From: Blepharisma stoltei
Lineage: Eukaryota; Ciliophora; Heterotrichea; Heterotrichida; Blepharismidae
Assembly: GCA_914767885.1 (NCBI GenBank)
Contig: CAJZBQ010000041.1
Span: 62,001-126,000, forward strand
DNA: 64,000 nt
Reading direction: 5' to 3'
In this document: one piece after another, positions 63,135 through 64,000 of the stretch
Layout of the letters: each line of letters begins with the position of its first letter
Position numbering within the stretch: position 1 is the stretch's first letter
Position numbers and translations under genes: made by a program
Notes under the pieces: model-generated
What the model was told of the DNA's origin: nothing
The model's database searches: none
What the model saw: only the letters and a program-made list of their open reading frames with translations

Positions 63135-64000
63135 ATGTCTCAAGATATATCTAAAGAGCAGCATAGATTACTGCATATTTTGCAGTTAAACAATCTTTTG
63201 AAAGGAATCTGTTTAGGTGTTATTGTGCCTGCTCTATGGTACAACATTCTCGCTGTAACCTTAATATTAGTTACAAGCTACAAGCAGCTGATTCCAGCTA
63301 GGCGTAGCTGCATTAGAAAGCTTGCAAATAATCGGGAAACTTATGGTGTTCATGAACCGTCAATGATGCTTTTCCAAGTAAAAATAACATAGGAAAGTTT
63401 ACATTTCCTTTTTATTTGTAGCTTTACTAGCAAGCTGCCTTTATTGTGTAGGATTTCATCTTGGGAATTTTTATGGGTTATGTGCTTTTTCTGCGTCCTT
63501 AGCATTACATGGGATATGGATAGGTAAGAAATATATAGGCTGTGTCTCAAAAATCGAAATTATCTGCGTAAATTCTTATTATGTTAAAACCAAAAGAGAG
63601 CAAGCTACGAAATCTATTAAATTATATAAAGGAATTGGGCTTATTTTAGGACCTCTTTTAGGATTTGCAGGGTCTTATTATTCTTTGACAGTTTCTGGCT
63701 ATTTAATCGATGTTGGGACAATCCCAGGGTATATTCAAATAATTTGTGTCCTTATCATGATTATTGCGATGCTTTTCTTTTATCCATCAATTCGCTTACT
63801 CTATTTTTAAAAAATAGGAATATTCCATTTATTAGGAAAAAATGCCTTATAGAAAGATTATTAATTATTAAAAGCAAAGGAATTAGAAAATCTGAATTCC
63901 AAAGATAAAGGCACAGACCACGCCGAAACTTTCAGACACGAAACAATCACCAGCTATAGCAATTCTGAAAAAATCGTAAACCAGGTCGGAAACTGGCATT
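63135..64000 (+). CDS. MFS-type transporter, 5' part; runs off the window
   Basis: MSQDISKEQHRLLHILQLNN opens a first TM (GVIVPALWYNILAVTLILV). After a possible 15-nt intron near 63378 (the joining frame is off by one and not resolved), TMs continue: FLFVALLASCLYCVGFHLGN, LCAFSASLALHGIWIGK, GLILGPLLGFAGSYYSL (the TM5 GPxxG motif), then VLIMIIAMLFFYPSIRL. A 72-bp IES (63799-63870) leads to a charged loop (KAKELENLNSKDKGTDH) up to the last base. Different from the carrier at 12755. Confidence 0.7.
63799..63870. other. IES in MFS-type gene, 72 bp
   Basis: TA at 63797-63798 and 63869-63870; joins PSIRL|KAKELENLNS. Confidence 0.7.

Noticed and set aside
1..64000. CRISPR arrays, bacterial operons, tRNA or rRNA genes
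   Set aside because: No regularly spaced repeats, no Shine-Dalgarno-linked gene sets, and no cloverleaf that I could recognise by eye; a tRNAscan-type search would be decisive for tRNAs.

Overview
The window reads as germline (micronuclear) DNA of a heterotrich ciliate, most likely Blepharisma or a close relative. UGA is read as tryptophan inside many conserved frames (NBR1-like PB1/UBA protein, three DHHC proteins, FHA, CDPK, MFS and GPCR-PIP kinase genes), while UAA and UAG end genes at the expected places. Introns are mostly 15 or 16 nt GT...AG. Coding sequences are also broken by AT-rich inserts of about 50 to 525 bp. Cutting these out between two TA dinucleotides, keeping one TA, restores the protein frame. 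In about 20 genes the remaining length is then an exact multiple of three. These inserts are internal eliminated sequences (IESs).

Most of the larger IESs can be identified. Family B MITEs have ends with a C-run plus CTCCGTGAGTGAACAAAA, are 300-390 bp, and occur about 14 times with one copy nested in another. Family A MITEs have a CATCCTTGATCGAACGAT core, are about 573 bp, and lie near both ends of the window. GC-richer SINE-like retroposons begin with a TTAAAATGGC-like head and end in a TAAG/TTAA-rich tail. At least seven of these sit in coding sequence, flanked by 10-14 bp target-site duplications. The IES TA boundaries lie inside those duplications.

Layout. 0.1-8 kb: family A MITE, DHHC acyltransferase, unknown protein, Tctex1 dynein light chain split by a SINE, ankyrin protein, small unknowns. 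8.3-15.8 kb: repeats, RPS19, mitochondrial DnaJ, an MFS carrier split by three IESs, a decayed gene, an ARF-like GTPase. 16.7-24.2 kb: MAP10-like protein, C2HC zinc-finger protein, NBR1-like receptor, second DHHC enzyme, coiled-coil protein. 24.3-32 kb: nested MITEs, RSM22/METTL17, WDR54-like protein, SNF1/AMPK-type kinase, UNC119, coiled-coil CEP70-like protein. 32.3-38.5 kb: three small membrane proteins of one new-looking family, an unknown multi-IES gene, MITE cluster. 39.6-50.6 kb: kinesin, GDP-mannose pyrophosphorylase, FHA-RING-CH-FHA protein, small unknown gene, F5/8-type-C-like protein, G-rich/C-rich inverted repeat, coiled-coil protein. 50.7-64 kb: CDPK, RNase H2 subunit C, GPCR-PIP kinase fusion, two-FHA protein with a decayed copy beside it, NRF-6-type acyltransferase, third DHHC enzyme, family A MITE, start of another MFS carrier.

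There is no operon logic; genes are packed 30-400 bp apart on both strands. Two themes recur. One is cilium and microtubule function (Tctex1, kinesin, MAP10-like, CEP70-like, UNC119, ARF-like). The other is protein lipidation (three DHHC enzymes, the lipid-binding chaperone UNC119 with an ARF-like GTPase, and two products with N-myristoylation-type MG starts). Exact IES junctions were set by hand from frame, TA position and protein continuity. Those marked tentative could shift by a few bases.
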